From Mycoplasmataceae bacterium (lineage in GTDB: Bacteria; Bacillota_I; Bacilli_A; Mycoplasmatales; Mycoplasmoidaceae): DNA of 64,000 nt. The position numbers and the translations under genes were made by a program. The stretch covers positions 1 through 64,000 of the forward strand of contig JAITDP010000001.1 of assembly GCA_031282505.1 (NCBI GenBank). The letters are read 5' to 3'. Numbering within the stretch: position 1 is the first letter of the stretch; each line of letters opens with the position of its first letter. Positions 42,412-53,994 of the stretch are shown here, piece by piece. Under the pieces are notes generated by a model. It ran no database searches and was not told where the DNA came from. It saw only the letters and a list, made by a program, of their open reading frames with translations.

Positions 42412-43993
42412 TTTCTCTCTTTTTTCTATTAAAGTTAATAGCAAAACGATGTACTTCTTCTTGAATTGAAAATAAATAACTATACAAACCACTTTTTTTA
42501 TCCAATGTAATTTTATTTAATTCATCAATGACAATTTTTTCAGTAACATGTTGCTTATTCTTGCTTAAACCAATTATTGGAATAATATTGTGGAGATTTA
42601 ATTCCGTTAAAGCCCTTTTAGCGGCATTAATTTGAGGAATTCCACCATCAACAATGATAAGATTAGGGAAAGATACTTTTTCATCAAGCATACGTGTGTA
42701 TTGTCGTTTAATTACCTCATACATATATTGAACATCACTATTTGACTTTTGGTCTTTAATAATAAATTTCCTATAAAGCTTTTTGTTAAAGTAACCGTTC
42801 TCTAAAGCAACCATAACCCCTATTTTTGCATCATTGAATAAATTAGACATATCAAATGCATGAATTAAGTTTAGGGTATCAATTTTTAGAGTTGCTTTAA
42901 GTAATTCAAAAGCATCACGAGTTTGATTTTTGTGATGCAAATGCAAAAGTAAGTTAGTCTCATAAAAATGTTTAGCATTTAAATTAGCATTATTAACAAT
43001 CTCTTTAAATTTCCCCTTTGTAGGAACGTTTAACTTTAAATCGTAAGGCAAAATTATTTTCCTATCCATATAAATTTTATTTGAAACTCTTTGTGAATTT
43101 GTATAAAACTGTGATAAATAAGAACTTATGGTTTCATCGACATCATCATAAAGTTCATGTATTTGTTTATTGACAGTCAAAAGTTTTCCTTGAGTATATG
43201 AATGTATCACTATTGACAAATATTCCTTGTTTTCATAGTGACCTATTATGTCAACAGCTTCATTCTTTTTTAATACCACATTAACTCTATTTTCAACAAT
43301 GTGTTTTAATGAGTTAGCAATTGCTAAGTATTGTTTAGCCATCTCATAATTAGTTTTTTTAGACTCCTCATTTTCTTTGTTTTTTATATAGTTAATCAGT
43401 TGTTTATGTTTGCCATTAAAAAAATCAAAAATCTGAGTTTTAATTTTTTTATATACTTCGGGTTGGATTTTGTTTATGCAAGGACCGAGACACAAACCCA
43501 TATCATAATACAAACATTTTGTCTTTGGCACTTTATGGCATTTGTGAAGAGGAAAAATGCGTTGTAGTAACTTATAAATGTCATATTTTTTAATTTCTTC
43601 ATCAGCGAATGGGCCAAAATAATCACCATGTATTTTTTGATAATTTCTAGAATAAATTAATTGAGGATTTTTTTCATCAGTCAAAATAATGTAAGGATAA
43701 TTGTTATTATCTCTCAACAATACATTAAAACGAGGCTTGTGCTTGTCAATTAAATTCGCTTCAAGAATTAAAGCATCATTTGCGTTTTTTGTGATGATAA
43801 AATCTATATCATGAATATTAGCAACCAATTCGTTGGTTTTAACAGAATTATTAGCATTAAAATATTGATGTACACGGTTGTAGAGATTTTTTGCCTTCCC
43901 AATGTAGATTATCTCACTATTTATATTTTTTCACATATAAATACCTGGGAGTTTTGGGATATTTTTTAATTTGTTTTTTAGATCATTAGCCAT
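42404..43993 (-). CDS. uvrC: excinuclease ABC subunit C, lacking the C-terminal HhH domain
   Basis: UvrC makes both incisions in nucleotide excision repair. The 529-residue protein has the GIY-YIG nuclease (KLPGIYMWKNINSEIIYIGKAKNLYNR), the Cys-rich segment KCLYYDMGLCLGPCINKI, a UVR-like helix pair, and the RNase H-like 5' nuclease domain (IHAFDMSNLFND, then LIIVDGGIPQINAAKRAL and EEVHRFAINFNRKKREIK). The stop follows directly after this last motif. In most UvrC the (HhH)2 DNA-binding domain (about 60 residues, IPGIG) comes next; it is absent. No frameshifted remnant is seen downstream because the overlapping convergent gene occupies the DNA. Confidence 0.9.
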
Positions 43994-44919
43994 TATCGAT
44001 AATGCATGATTTTTTCTTCAAAATCCTTAATGTTTTCTTTTTTTCTAACCCAATAGAAAAGTGTAAAAGAAGAATTAAGATTGTCATTTTCATTATACAA
44101 AAGCATATAAACACGCGCAATCATTACAAAGTGATATTTACAAAATTCTTCATAACTTGTAACATTTTTATCAGAAAAAATATATTCAAGACTTTTTGCT
44201 GTAATCTCTCTATTTGTGATAATGTGTTTTTTTCATCTGTCATTACGAAAATCAAACTTTAAAAAATTTAATATTTTTGTTTTGACACTTATATATTTAT
44301 TTTTGTCATATAAGTTTTTGTTATACTTATCAACTCATTGATCAAAACGTGAAATAATGTATGTTTCATATTTGCTTACGTTATTCATAGTAAAATCAGC
44401 AAAATATTGAATTTTTTTCATATAAGATTTTTCAATTTTTGTATCTGTATAAGAGATGAATCATCCTCAATAAGCAAAAATTAAAATTGTTTGTAATGTA
44501 AAGCCAAATATGTATATTTTTGTATCAGAAATACTTTTAATAACAAAAGTCGAAATTACAGCAATAAAAATAGAAACAGATGTATTAAAAACTGTAATAA
44601 TAAAAGTAACTTTTTTTAATACATTGCTTGAACGAGGCAATGGTATATTACCAGATGAATTTGAATAACAATTTCAGAATCAAAGAATTGAAAATGTCAC
44701 AGTCAAAGCGTCAAGTGATGTAAAAATTAAAAAATAAATTCAAACATGGGAAACCAATTCGTTTTGAGAAAAAACAAAATATACAAGAATTGAAAAAACG
44801 AAGTTAATTAATAGGCCTAAACATGTAAAAAAAAGTAAAACATACTCAAAAAATGACATACGAATGTTGTTTCGTTTGATTTTTTTAATTTCTTGAGCAA
44901 TCTCAGAAGGTTTTATCAT
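43993..44919 (-). CDS. four-TM hypothetical protein upstream of uvrC
   Basis: A 308-residue protein with four helices in residues 22-160 (for example YVLLFFTCLGLLINFVFSILVYFVF and FIITVFNTSVSIFIAVISTFV) and a 150-residue soluble C-terminal part. The latter is rich in Lys, Tyr and Asn. The ATG at 44919 was chosen because a longer frame overlaps the divergent lipoprotein. The stop overlaps the uvrC start (TAATG), so the two are co-expressed. No family is recognised. Confidence 0.65.
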
Positions 44920-44950
44920 ATGAATTAATATATAATAAATTATATATAGT

Positions 44951-45856
44951 ATGAAAAAACAACATTCTAAGTTTTTAATATTGTTAGCACCGATTCTGGT
45001 TTCTCCAGTTATTTTGTTTTCTACAAGTTGTAATGGGTTCAATTCTGTAACTCTTAAATATTTAGGCAATGGTACAAAATCATTTGGAAGTTATGCTAAT
45101 TGTAGACAATACGGAGACAAATTTTACAAATTTTATTATGGTAATAAGACTATAAATAAAGGTAACTACGTTGTATTTTTAGGATGTAGTGGTACTACAA
45201 CTGTTACAGCAGCTGTAGATGCACACGGTACAACTAACGATTACGTTGTTGTTAATCCTGGTTTGACTTTATTTGACGATAGTACCTCTACTTGAGGAAA
45301 AGATGAAACATCTAATGTTGGATTATTACAAAACAATGAAGACAGTCTATTCGTTCAAAGCAACGATGAATGAAGAGATGCAGTTGAGTCAAATTATAAC
45401 ATCAACTATTTCTCTTACTTTGCCTCTACAAAACAAACAAATTACCTAAATGGTTATAAACCTAAAGCTACTGAAACACAATCTTATAATTTTTGTGCTG
45501 ATCCTTTCTACAAATGAACAGAAGACGATTTCTTAAACAGACAATGAAATCCAACATCTAGTAAAAATGATGAAACATTAGAATATAAAAAACAAAATTC
45601 TTGAGAGCAACACCACCAAATTGGCCATTATGCAAGAAATGATGAATCAGCAAAAACATACCGTTCATTATTTTTGTTTTTGCAACAATTATCTCCTGCA
45701 ACATTTTCTTCTGATAATATAGGAACATCAAGCGTTATAGCTTTGTATTATGTAAATGGAAAAGCTACTATTGCTACAAAATACGGTTCTTCTGACAACC
45801 CTGTAACTAATTTTAAGAGTGATTTGTTATCTACATATCCTAATCCAAAATTGTAA
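44951..45856 (+). CDS. lipoprotein of the VirB6-like locus
   Basis: A 301-residue protein with a lipoprotein signal peptide: MKKQHSKFLILLAPILVSPVILFSTSC, with Cys-27 as the acylated residue. The mature part is Asn/Ser/Thr/Tyr-rich, with an N-terminal beta-rich region (VVFLGCSGTTTVTAAVDAHG) and a helical segment (KTYRSLFLFLQQLSPATF). No domain is recognised. TATAAT (44931-44936) lies 14 nt before the ATG. The stop overlaps the next ATG, so it is in the same transcript as the DUF3137-like and perhaps VirB6-like genes. Confidence 0.75.
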
Positions 45857-47364
45857 TGGAAACTTACGATTCAAGTCTCAATGAATTAATTGATCCAATT
45901 AAATATGAGAGCGTTGTTCAAGATACAACAGAAAAAGTTATCAATAAAAAACTTGAATATATTGATAAAAATGTAAAATTAGATAAAGAAGAAAATCGTA
46001 AAAATTCTAATAAAATTCATAAAATTGACCATTCTATTACAACAAATAGACTTCTTATTTCTTTGTTTTCTTCTCTTTGTGCAATTTCACTTTTAGTTTT
46101 TGGATTTTCATTCTTATTCGATGATAAAAAAATAACTATAACTTCTAGTGTTGCGTGTGCAGTAATTGGTGTTATTTCTATTGTCTGCATCTTTGTTTTT
46201 TTAAAAAGAAATAAAGTAAATAAAACAGAAAAAAAAGAACTAATTAAAATTGGTTATGAACAAATGAAAGATGTAAATGCATATATCTTAAAAATCGATA
46301 TGATTTCTGATATATATAGTAACATATTTTCATGACTGAAAATTGATTCATATTTAAAAGAAGATAAACAAGTAATTTGAAATAAATTTCTTGAATACAA
46401 CAATACTAATACTTGTGAAACCTACTTATCTGGAACGTTTAATAATTTTAATTTTTTAATTGTTAATTTTCTTAAAATGGAAATGATTATGGAAACATAT
46501 AGTGGAACAAAAGAATTTCGTTCAAATTCTTCTAATTCATCATTCAAAACCGAATATTATGCACACCCAGCTCCACTTTATTATTACGAAGATAAATTAT
46601 TTTTTGAAAGCGACATAGCTGAAAAATTAAGTTTTAATTCTAAAGTTTTGAATAAAAAAAATATTTCAATGGAAAATGTAGAGTTCGATAAGTATTTTGG
46701 AAAAGTTAAAAGAAACGATGAAACACAATTTAGATTTTTATTTACAATTTTAACACAAGAAAATATTGTAAAATTATTTAAAAAATATGGACAATTCAAA
46801 TACGAAAAAAACAGTAGCATAAATATCATTTCTAATAAAAACTTCAAAAATCAAATTGCACGTTTTTCTAAAGTTTTTATTGATTATGATTATGAAAATT
46901 TTCAAGAAAATTTCAAAGATAAAATTAAAGAAACAGCTGATTTAATATATGTTTTATTTTCTATGATTTTGTCAATCCCTGCTTTTGTTCATACACAAAA
47001 ACAAATTGCAAAAAAAAATATGAAAAATATTCCATCAGAAACACACGTTTTATCTGTATTGTATACATACTTTGACAAGAATATGCTGTGTCATTCATCT
47101 ACAACAACAGATTACATTTTAGAAATTAAAAATACAACAACTTCTAAAAATCAAACAGTTATAACTGTTGTTGCTTATTCTTTTAATGGTGTTAGTCGAA
47201 CAAAACATGTCAATGGAGTTGAAATACAATATATTGATTACATTAGCCTTAACAAGACAACAAAAGTTTCAATTTCTGCAAGTAAAACCGCAAGCGACGA
47301 TTTTAAAAACACTAAATCAAACAATGTTTGTGTTGTTGGTGATTTTGTCTATTCCATTAAATAG
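45856..47364 (+). CDS. DUF3137-like membrane protein
   Basis: A 502-residue protein. A helical, charged N-terminus is followed by two membrane helices near residues 70-120 (LISLFSSLCAISLLVFGF and SSVACAVIGVISIVCIFVF), and a C-terminal soluble domain. That domain follows the DUF3137 pattern: a YN-TN block (WNKFLEYNNTN), ETYSGTKE, ENVEFDKYFGKVKRNDETQFRFLFTILTQENIV and a later IDYDYENFQENF. DUF3137 proteins of unknown role are frequent in mollicutes. The last 90 residues (after the SILSIPAF-type helix) are unrelated to the family core. Start overlaps the lipoprotein stop. The VirB6-like gene starts 35 nt downstream with its own -10. Confidence 0.6.
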
Positions 47365-47384
47365 GCGCATTACATGTACCAATA

Positions 47385-47390
47385 TATAAT
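47385..47390 (+). promoter_or_regulatory. -10 box TATAAT of the VirB6-like gene
   Basis: TATAAT ends 8 nt before the in-frame ATG at 47399. Two nearer ATGs (47395, 47409) are out of frame. Confidence 0.55.
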
Positions 47391-47398
47391 GTTTATGT

Positions 47399-50041
47399 AT
47401 GTATAAGTATGGGCAAGCCATAATTAATGGTGTACTTGATGAAATAATTTCCGGCTTAATGCATGCCGTTACTTGAATATTTCAAAAACTATTATTTTGG
47501 ATATTAGATTTCGTTTATGAATGTGTAATTTATGTTCCATTAGTCATCATAAACACTATTGCTATTATCTTCCGTTTTTTTGCTGGTGGTTTTATGAACT
47601 ATATTTTTGGTGATGGTTCACCAATATTCGACCCCAGCACAGGAAAAATTAATCTTAATTTCACCTTTGATAGCCAATTAGGACAAATTGTTTTTTATAC
47701 ATTTGTTGTGTCAGTTGTTTTATTTTTTTTCCTATATATGTTGACATTTGCAACTGGCGGTCTTAAAGACGATGATGGCAACCCTGCAAAGGGACCATTT
47801 GCTCATTTTAAAGCAATGCGTTGACCAGCTTACATGCTTATGGCTCTTTTTCTATTGCCATACTTGTTTGTATTCGGGGATTATTTAATGCAGCAGGTGT
47901 TAATGTATTTTAATGATTCCGTCTCAACAGCATTCACCAGCGATGACATAAATAACTTGCGTAATAATTTTTTACCATTATTTTATGGTTTCTCTAACAA
48001 TTTCCAAATGGCAACCATTAATATTAATGGATCAAATTTTGCAACTATTACTGTACTTACTAACTTACAAGCAAATCTTAAAACAATTCAAGATTATTTA
48101 GCTAATAATCCAACTGACTCTTGACAATTTGAAAATCAAATTGATGTATTGCAAAATAATATTACAAATATTTTGTTATATTTAAACTCAACATCATCAA
48201 CTGATTATGCCACTGTTTCTACAATAATTAACGGTCTTCAACCTAATGATTATTTGTCAAGCGATAATGCCGCTGCTATCTTAACTGTAAAAACTCACCT
48301 AAGTGATTTCTACAACATTTTTGAATCTAGTTTAGGTTCATCATATTCAAGCTTAAATGATAGTTTTTATAACTCTCAATGAGATATTATTTTATCAGGA
48401 ACTGATTTATCAAAAGCAACAATCCTTGCTCCTGTTAAAGCACTTACTGATAGTTGAAATGATACAACAGATTTAGCAACATTGCATACTTTTGGTTATG
48501 ATACAATCAATCAATTAGCCAATGGTTATAATCCTGATGGTTCAGCTACTAGATTTCTTTCACTAAGTTCAATTTATTATAAAGTTCCTGGATACCAAAA
48601 TTTTCCAATGGTTGGAATAATCTATTCAGCTGCTACTGGTGATCCTAACCCATACAACTGAACAGATCCATTTGGTTCTGGTTTTGCAAAAAAAGCAGAT
48701 GTATTACGTTGAGTTTTAACAACTTTTGCTGTTTGAGGTATGGTAATAATCGTTTACACATATTGTTATGACACTGTTAAACGTATATTCTATTTGATTG
48801 GTTATTGAATTATTGGTTTCTTGCAATTAGCAAACGGTCTTAATAATTCTCGTAGTGTTGATAAATGATATAAAGATATGTTCAACCGTTGATTAGGAGT
48901 TATTGTAGTAATGGTATGTTTTGAAATTGCATCAATTTTAGTTGCAATATTACAACCATATATTGTTAGTGGACTAAGTGTTTATTCACAATATAATCTT
49001 AGTGATACAAAAATTCTTGTTAACATAGGAGTTATTCTATCTTTAGAAGCAGGATATCAAGTTGGATTCATGGTGTATGACAAATTCATGAATGAAAAAG
49101 GAAGTGGTAGAAAATCTAATTCATATTCTTCTGGCCCACAACTTGTTAGTAGTGGTAGTGGATTGTTTAGTTCTGCTTTATCAACAGCTGAATATTATGG
49201 AACAGGTGGTGTTGTTAAAGATGCGTATAAAAAAGTTAATGATGAATACATTGAATATTGAAAAGGAAAAAAGGATACTAAATTGGCAAGGGAAAATGCA
49301 GCATGAGGACAAGGCATAAGAATTGCTGATGCTAAAACAACACAACAAAAATTAAATTTATTTGGTTATGATTTAGAAAAAGGTGTACATATTAGACGTG
49401 GTGCTAAAAGAGATGCTGATCTACACCCAAGTATTAGAAATATTCGTCACCATGTTGGTGATATACCTACTCGTGGAGCTGGTGCTGTAAATATGAGAGT
49501 ATTACAAGCTGGTGTTGCTGAAGGATTAATACCTCCACCAGCACATATTACACCTCCTGCTGGTGGTTGAGTTCTTCCCGCAAACAATCAAGCGGCTGCT
49601 GCACCAGCACCTGCTAATGCACAACAACCAGTTCCAGCAGCACCTGTTCCATTCGTGGCACCGAATAATGCACCGTTAATACCAAACCCAATAAATGTCA
49701 ATAGAAGAAATTCTACAGGCAATATAAATATCAATGCTCCTGTTAACCCAGCATTTGCACATCCAAGACCAGCAGGCGCTGCTGTACCACCACCTGGAGG
49801 GGTTGTTCCACCACCAATTGCCCCAATTCGTCCTCTTGGACAACCACAAAGAGCAAGACGTAACTCATTTGGAAGCCCAAATCCAAACGCTAGTGTTAGA
49901 GCTGTTGCTGGTAATCCAATGCCACCAAGAGTTAATCGTGCTGCACCAGCCCCAGGTTCTCCATTATCAGCACCACGTCGTCCTAGAGCTGGTGGTGGTC
50001 GTAGAATGTCTAGTTCATCAGACTCAGGATCTGGAGATTAA
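47399..50041 (+). CDS. VirB6/TrbL-like conjugation channel protein with Pro/Ala-rich tail
   Basis: An 880-residue protein. Three N-terminal helices (LLFWILDFVYECVIYVPLVI onwards) and a fourth (IVFYTFVVSVVLFFFLYML) are followed by a 250-residue extracytoplasmic region, then three to four helices (RWVLTTFAVWGMVIIVYTY, IFYLIGYWIIGFLQLA, VIVVMVCFEIASILVAIL, ILVNIGVILSLEAGYQVGF). This order matches the ICE transmembrane protein of mycoplasmas (Mbov_0396 type) and VirB6/TrbL. The last 250 residues are cytoplasmic, with a Pro/Ala/Arg-rich end (for example VVPPPIAPIRPLGQPQRARR) and repeated RRNS(T/F)G. It lies 26 kb from the VirB4-like gene. The assignment is from topology and context. Confidence 0.6.
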
Positions 50042-50060
50042 TAAATAATAATATTATTTA
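50042..50060. promoter_or_regulatory. 19-bp 9-1-9 dyad upstream of rubrerythrin
   Basis: TAAATAATA-A-TATTATTTA is a perfect 9-1-9 inverted repeat placed over the expected -35 of the rubrerythrin promoter. Its geometry is like Fur/PerR-family operators. It is all A/T, so chance or a weak terminator for the preceding gene must be considered. Confidence 0.35.
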
Positions 50061-50065
50061 GTAGC

Positions 50066-50071
50066 TATAAT
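50066..50071 (+). promoter_or_regulatory. -10 box TATAAT of rubrerythrin (leaderless spacing)
   Basis: TATAAT ends 6 nt before the ATG at 50078. Confidence 0.6.
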
Positions 50072-50077
50072 ATACTA

Positions 50078-50701
50078 ATGGGGAGCACCCTTTCTTGCTT
50101 CTCAACATATTATCACATACAATATAAAGTGTCTACAAAATCAACTAAAACAAAAATATTGGATAAAAATTCCAAAACTTATAAAAATTTAATTACTGCA
50201 TTTGAGGGTGAATCTGCTGCTCGTGTTCGATATCAATTATTTTCTTCACAAGCAAAAAAAGATGGATATTTTCACATTAGTCAAATTTTTTCTGAAAGTA
50301 GTGATAATGAAAAAGAACATGCTGAAATTTGATTCAAATTAATTTATGATAAAAAAGTTCCACAAACTACAGAAGACTTACTTATCTCTATGAAAAATGA
50401 AAAATATGAATGACATGATATGTATGCAAAATTTTCAAAAGAAGCTAAAAAAGAAGGATATGACAATATTGCAAAACTTTTTGAAGGTGTTGCAAATATA
50501 GAAAAATTCCACGAATCTCGTTATTCTTCTTTATTAAAACAAATTAAAGACAAGTCAATGTTTTCAAATTCAAAAGAAGTTTACTGATGGTGCTTAAATT
50601 GTGGTTCTTTTATAAAAGGTAAGAATGCTCCACTATTATGTCCTGTATGTTCTCATCCTCAAGCATATTTTGTTAGAAAGGATACAAAAATTTTTGAATA
50701 A
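50078..50701 (+). CDS. rubrerythrin
   Basis: A diiron peroxide reductase typical of anaerobes, 207 residues. After an unusual 28-residue N-terminus, the ferritin-like domain has FEGESAARVRYQLF (first iron ligand Glu), EKEHAE (ExxH) and IEKFHESRY (second ExxH). A C-terminal rubredoxin-like Fe(SCys)4 site is formed by CLNCG and CPVC. All expected ligands are present, so it should be active in reducing H2O2, given an electron donor. It shares a TAATG overlap with pepD. Rubrerythrin is rare in mollicutes and suggests acquisition from an anaerobe. The N-terminal start is supported by the promoter spacing only. Confidence 0.9.
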
Positions 50702-52104
50702 TGAACAAAGCCTTAGAATATTTTTACGAATTATCAAAAATCCCTCGTGTATCTGGTAATGAAAGTAATGTTGTTAAATACATTAATAATTTATTAACAA
50801 AAAATGGTGTTAAAACATTTATAGATAAAAAAGGAAATTTATATGCTTACAAAAATCCTTCATCTAATAAAAAACCAATTTTATTACAAGCACATGTTGA
50901 TATGGTTGGTGTTAAAACAGATAATTCATCACACAACTTTGATAAAGATCCTATTGCTATCGTTGAAAAAGATGGATGAATCAGTGCTAAAAACACAACA
51001 CTAGGTTCAGATGATGGGTCTGGTGTTGCAATCATATTAGCAATTCTATTAGATAAAACATTAGATGCAAATGTTGAAGCTTTGTTTACAGTAGAAGAAG
51101 AAACTTCACTTTCTGGTGCAAATGCTGTATTACCAAATAAATTTAAATCTAAACATTTAATTAATATTGATACTGAAAATGATAAAGAAATAATAATTGG
51201 TAGTGCAAGTACTGCAAGTTATGAAATAACATGTCCAGTTGTTAAAACAGCTAATAAAGATCAATGCTATTGTTTAAACGTATTTGGTGGTGTTTCTGGA
51301 CACTCTGGGGCAAGTATTCACCATACTATTTCCAATGTAATTGTTGATGTGTCCTCTATCTTATTAACTTTATTAAAAAAATATCAATTCAATTTAGTTT
51401 CAATTAATGCAGGTACTGCTAAAAATGCAATACCTAGTTCTATTGAAGTTAAGTTTTCAACAAAAGAAAATATAAATGAATTTAAAAAATCTTTCACTAA
51501 CTTATTCCAAGAATACAAAAATACATATGCAATATATGAGAAAAATTTAGACTTCTCAATATCTAAAATTAAAAACATTCCCCAATCATTTAATAAATCT
51601 TCAACATTTAAAGTTCTTAATTTAATTTGTTCTATTTTTAATGGAATGAGTCAATATGATTTTGATCTTAAATTAACTCTTTCATCAAGCAATATTGGAG
51701 TAGTTAAGACAGAAAACAAAGCTGTTATCATGTCAGTTCTTGCAAGAAGTAGTTTCGCTTTTTCTGATAAATTATTACAAAATAGAATTGAGTCAGTTGT
51801 AAGACTAGCAAATGCTAGTGTTAAACAAGCTATGTATTTTCCTGGTGCTCCAGCAATTAAAGATAATGCAGTTGCTAAACTAATTGCCAACGTTGCTAAA
51901 ACTAAATTTAAACATCACATGGAAATAAATGCAATTCATGCTGGATTAGAATTTGGTATTATCTCTACAAAATATCCTGGTTTATCTTATGCTTCAATTG
52001 GACCAAATATTACTGGTGAACACACAGTTAAAGAACGTATGGAACTTAAATCATTCGAATTTATCTATAAATTAATTAGAGAAACAATTAAAAATTTTAA
52101 TTAA
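50701..52104 (+). CDS. pepD: aminoacyl-histidine dipeptidase (PepD, M20C)
   Basis: A dizinc metallopeptidase that hydrolyses Xaa-His and other dipeptides in the cytoplasm. The 467-residue protein has the first metal site LLQAHVDMVG (H-x-D), TTLGSDDGSGVAI, the catalytic/metal pair FTVEEETSLSGA and HLINIDTEN. A lid domain (FGGVSGHSGASIH) and the last metal ligand region (INAIHAGLEFGII, with His-Ala-Gly-x-Glu) follow. Length and order match PepD. It suits an organism that lives on imported peptides. It ends convergent with the ABC ATPase, overlapping by 8 nt. Confidence 0.9.
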
Positions 52105-52840
52105 TATTTAATTCAATAAATTTTTCTAATTCATTAATGTTTTTAAAATCTTTTGTTTTAACTTCTTTAACAATAGACCCGTTTTTCAAAATTATGATTT
52201 TATCTGTTAAAGACATAATTTCTCCACTATCGTGACTAATCAAAACAATTGTTATGTTGTTTTTAATTGCATAATCCTTAATAAATTTTTTAAAATCATT
52301 TCTTGTTGTAATATCTAAACCAGTTGAAAGTTCATCTAAGAAAACTAATTTTGGTTTATGTAAAAAAGCAAGTAAAATATTTAAACGTTGAGATTGACCA
52401 CCGCTCAATGAATTAGCACGGTGAGTGTAAAAATTATCAACTTTAAATGCTTTTACAAGTCCTTCAAGAGTTTTTTCATCAATAGAAATGTTGTAGGCAT
52501 TAATAATAAAATTTACAATATCTTTAACATAAATATATTGAGGATAAATAGAGTCTTGGAATTGAATACCTAAATCAAGGTTATGTTTTCTTTTACTTGA
52601 TTTTTCAGATAATGAATAAATAACTCTACCTTGTGTAGGTTTATTAATTCCCATAATCATTTCAACGGTTGTAGTTTTGCCAGCGCCATTGGCTCCAATT
52701 AACGCAACATTCTCTCCTTCATAAAGTTTGAATGATAAGTTATTGATAGCAATAACTTGTTTATGTTTTTTACCAAAAACTTTTTTTACACATTTAAGTT
52801 CAACAAGAACTTTTTTATTTTTTCTTATCTTCCTGTTCAT
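52097..52840 (-). CDS. ABC-2 type transporter, ATP-binding subunit
   Basis: A 247-residue ABC ATPase with Walker A LIGANGAGKTTT near residue 45, Q-loop GIQFQDSIYP, signature NSLSGGQSQRL, Walker B LVFLDELSTGLD and switch His in VLISHDSGEI. The start MNRKIRKNKK was chosen because it leaves only a short overlap with the permease gene; a longer frame begins 14 codons earlier. It pairs with the permease whose stop is inside its 5' end (TAA at 52825-52827). Closest general type: multidrug/lipid exporters of the CcmA/NatA group. Substrate unknown. Confidence 0.88.
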   Translation of the reverse strand: MNRKIRKNKKVLVELKCVKKVFGKKHKQVIAINNLSFKLYEGENVALIGANGAGKTTTVEMIMGINKPTQGRVIYSLSEKSSKRKHNLDLGIQFQDSIYPQYIYVKDIVNFIINAYNISIDEKTLEGLVKAFKVDNFYTHRANSLSGGQSQRLNILLAFLHKPKLVFLDELSTGLDITTRNDFKKFIKDYAIKNNITIVLISHDSGEIMSLTDKIIILKNGSIVKEVKTKDFKNINELEKFIELNIN

Positions 52841-53832
52841 CTGAATTTTTTTGCAATAACAATGATTAAAACAGATAATCAAGCATAAGGAACTGAAATG
52901 TTAACATATTTTTCCGATGTAGTTAAGATTTGAATAGGACCCATTTTACTTCCAGGCAAAACAATAGTAGAATAAACAGCATAAGTTTTTTTGAAATCAA
53001 AAATACTTGAACCATATAAATTTGTAAAATTTCTTCAATCCGGGTTTCAGTCAAAACCATCAAGTCCATTTTGTTTATAAGTACCATTTCATGCCTCGTA
53101 TGTGCAATTAATGATTGGTTTAAATGGTGTTATGTATCCACCAAATCAAATCACCTTATTTGATACACTTATTTGATTTGGAACAGCAAGCCCACTTGAT
53201 AAAATAACAATTATCATTAGCATTACAGAAACGCTTTGAATAGTTGTTGGTGTTCTGAAAATCGATGCAAATGCAAGCCCAGTAGAAATACTTAGAATGA
53301 TACAAATAAATATATTGTAGCAATATCCACCTCAATCAACGTTTGTAAGAATTGTTTTAATTGATGGCAAATTTATTGATATACTTGTTTCACCCTCTCC
53401 AACAGTTATCAAACTACCAACATTTCAATATTGTGTGAAAAATAATAATGAAATACATGTAACAACAACGGTTGATAAAATCATTATTAATAAATAAAAA
53501 AAACAAATACTTAATAAAATACGTCTTGAAGAAATTGGTGTAACTCCAATTCTTTTCAATAAAGATGATTGTTTAAAATCTAAAATTGTAGAAGGCAAAA
53601 CATTTAAACCAATAACAATTATCCCTAATAAAAAAGCACCAGGAAGTGCTGTATTGTATCCGATAGTATATCCTAAAATAAGAATAATAATTAATGGAAA
53701 AACAAAAGATAAAAAAGGTCCAGAAAGTGAACGTCAAAAATATCCATTAATTAATTTTAATATTGCATTAGAACTATTTAATTTTGGATGTTTGTTGTGA
53801 AAGTTTCTTTGTTTTTTTGCTAAATATTGCAT
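52825..53832 (-). CDS. ABC-2 type transporter, permease subunit
   Basis: A 335-residue ABC-2 permease with six helices (PFLSFVFPLIIILILGYTIGY; AFLLGIIVIGLNVLP; ILLSICFFYLLIMILSTVVVT; YCYNIFICIILSISTGLAFA; SVSVMLMIIVILSSGLAVP; YAWLSVLIIVIA) and a large loop of about 95 residues before the last one. The LKRIGVTPISSRR coupling helix is characteristic. The ATG is only 7 nt after the CCA end of tRNA-Asp on the same strand, so the transporter may be read from the tRNA promoter. Several TGA-Trp codons. It overlaps the ATPase gene by 16 nt. Confidence 0.85.
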
Positions 53833-53839
53833 ATAAAAA

Positions 53840-53915
53840 TGGCGGTCCCAACGGGAGTCAAACCCGTATCACCCGCGTGACAGGCGGGTATAATAAGTCG
53901 CTATACCATGGAACC
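53840..53915 (-). tRNA. tRNA-Asp (GTC)
   Basis: Acceptor GGTTCCA pairs with TGGGACC, discriminator G and encoded CCA. The anticodon loop CTGTCAC gives anticodon GTC, and the T loop is TTTGACT. It is the last of three tRNA genes in a minus-strand cluster. Confidence 0.95.
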
Positions 53916-53916
53916 A

Positions 53917-53991
<75 letters not shown>

Positions 53992-53994
53992 GTA

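Noticed and set aside
50041-50062. Intrinsic terminator after the VirB6-like gene
   Set aside because: The dyad is AT-only with no GC stem; kept only as a possible operator.
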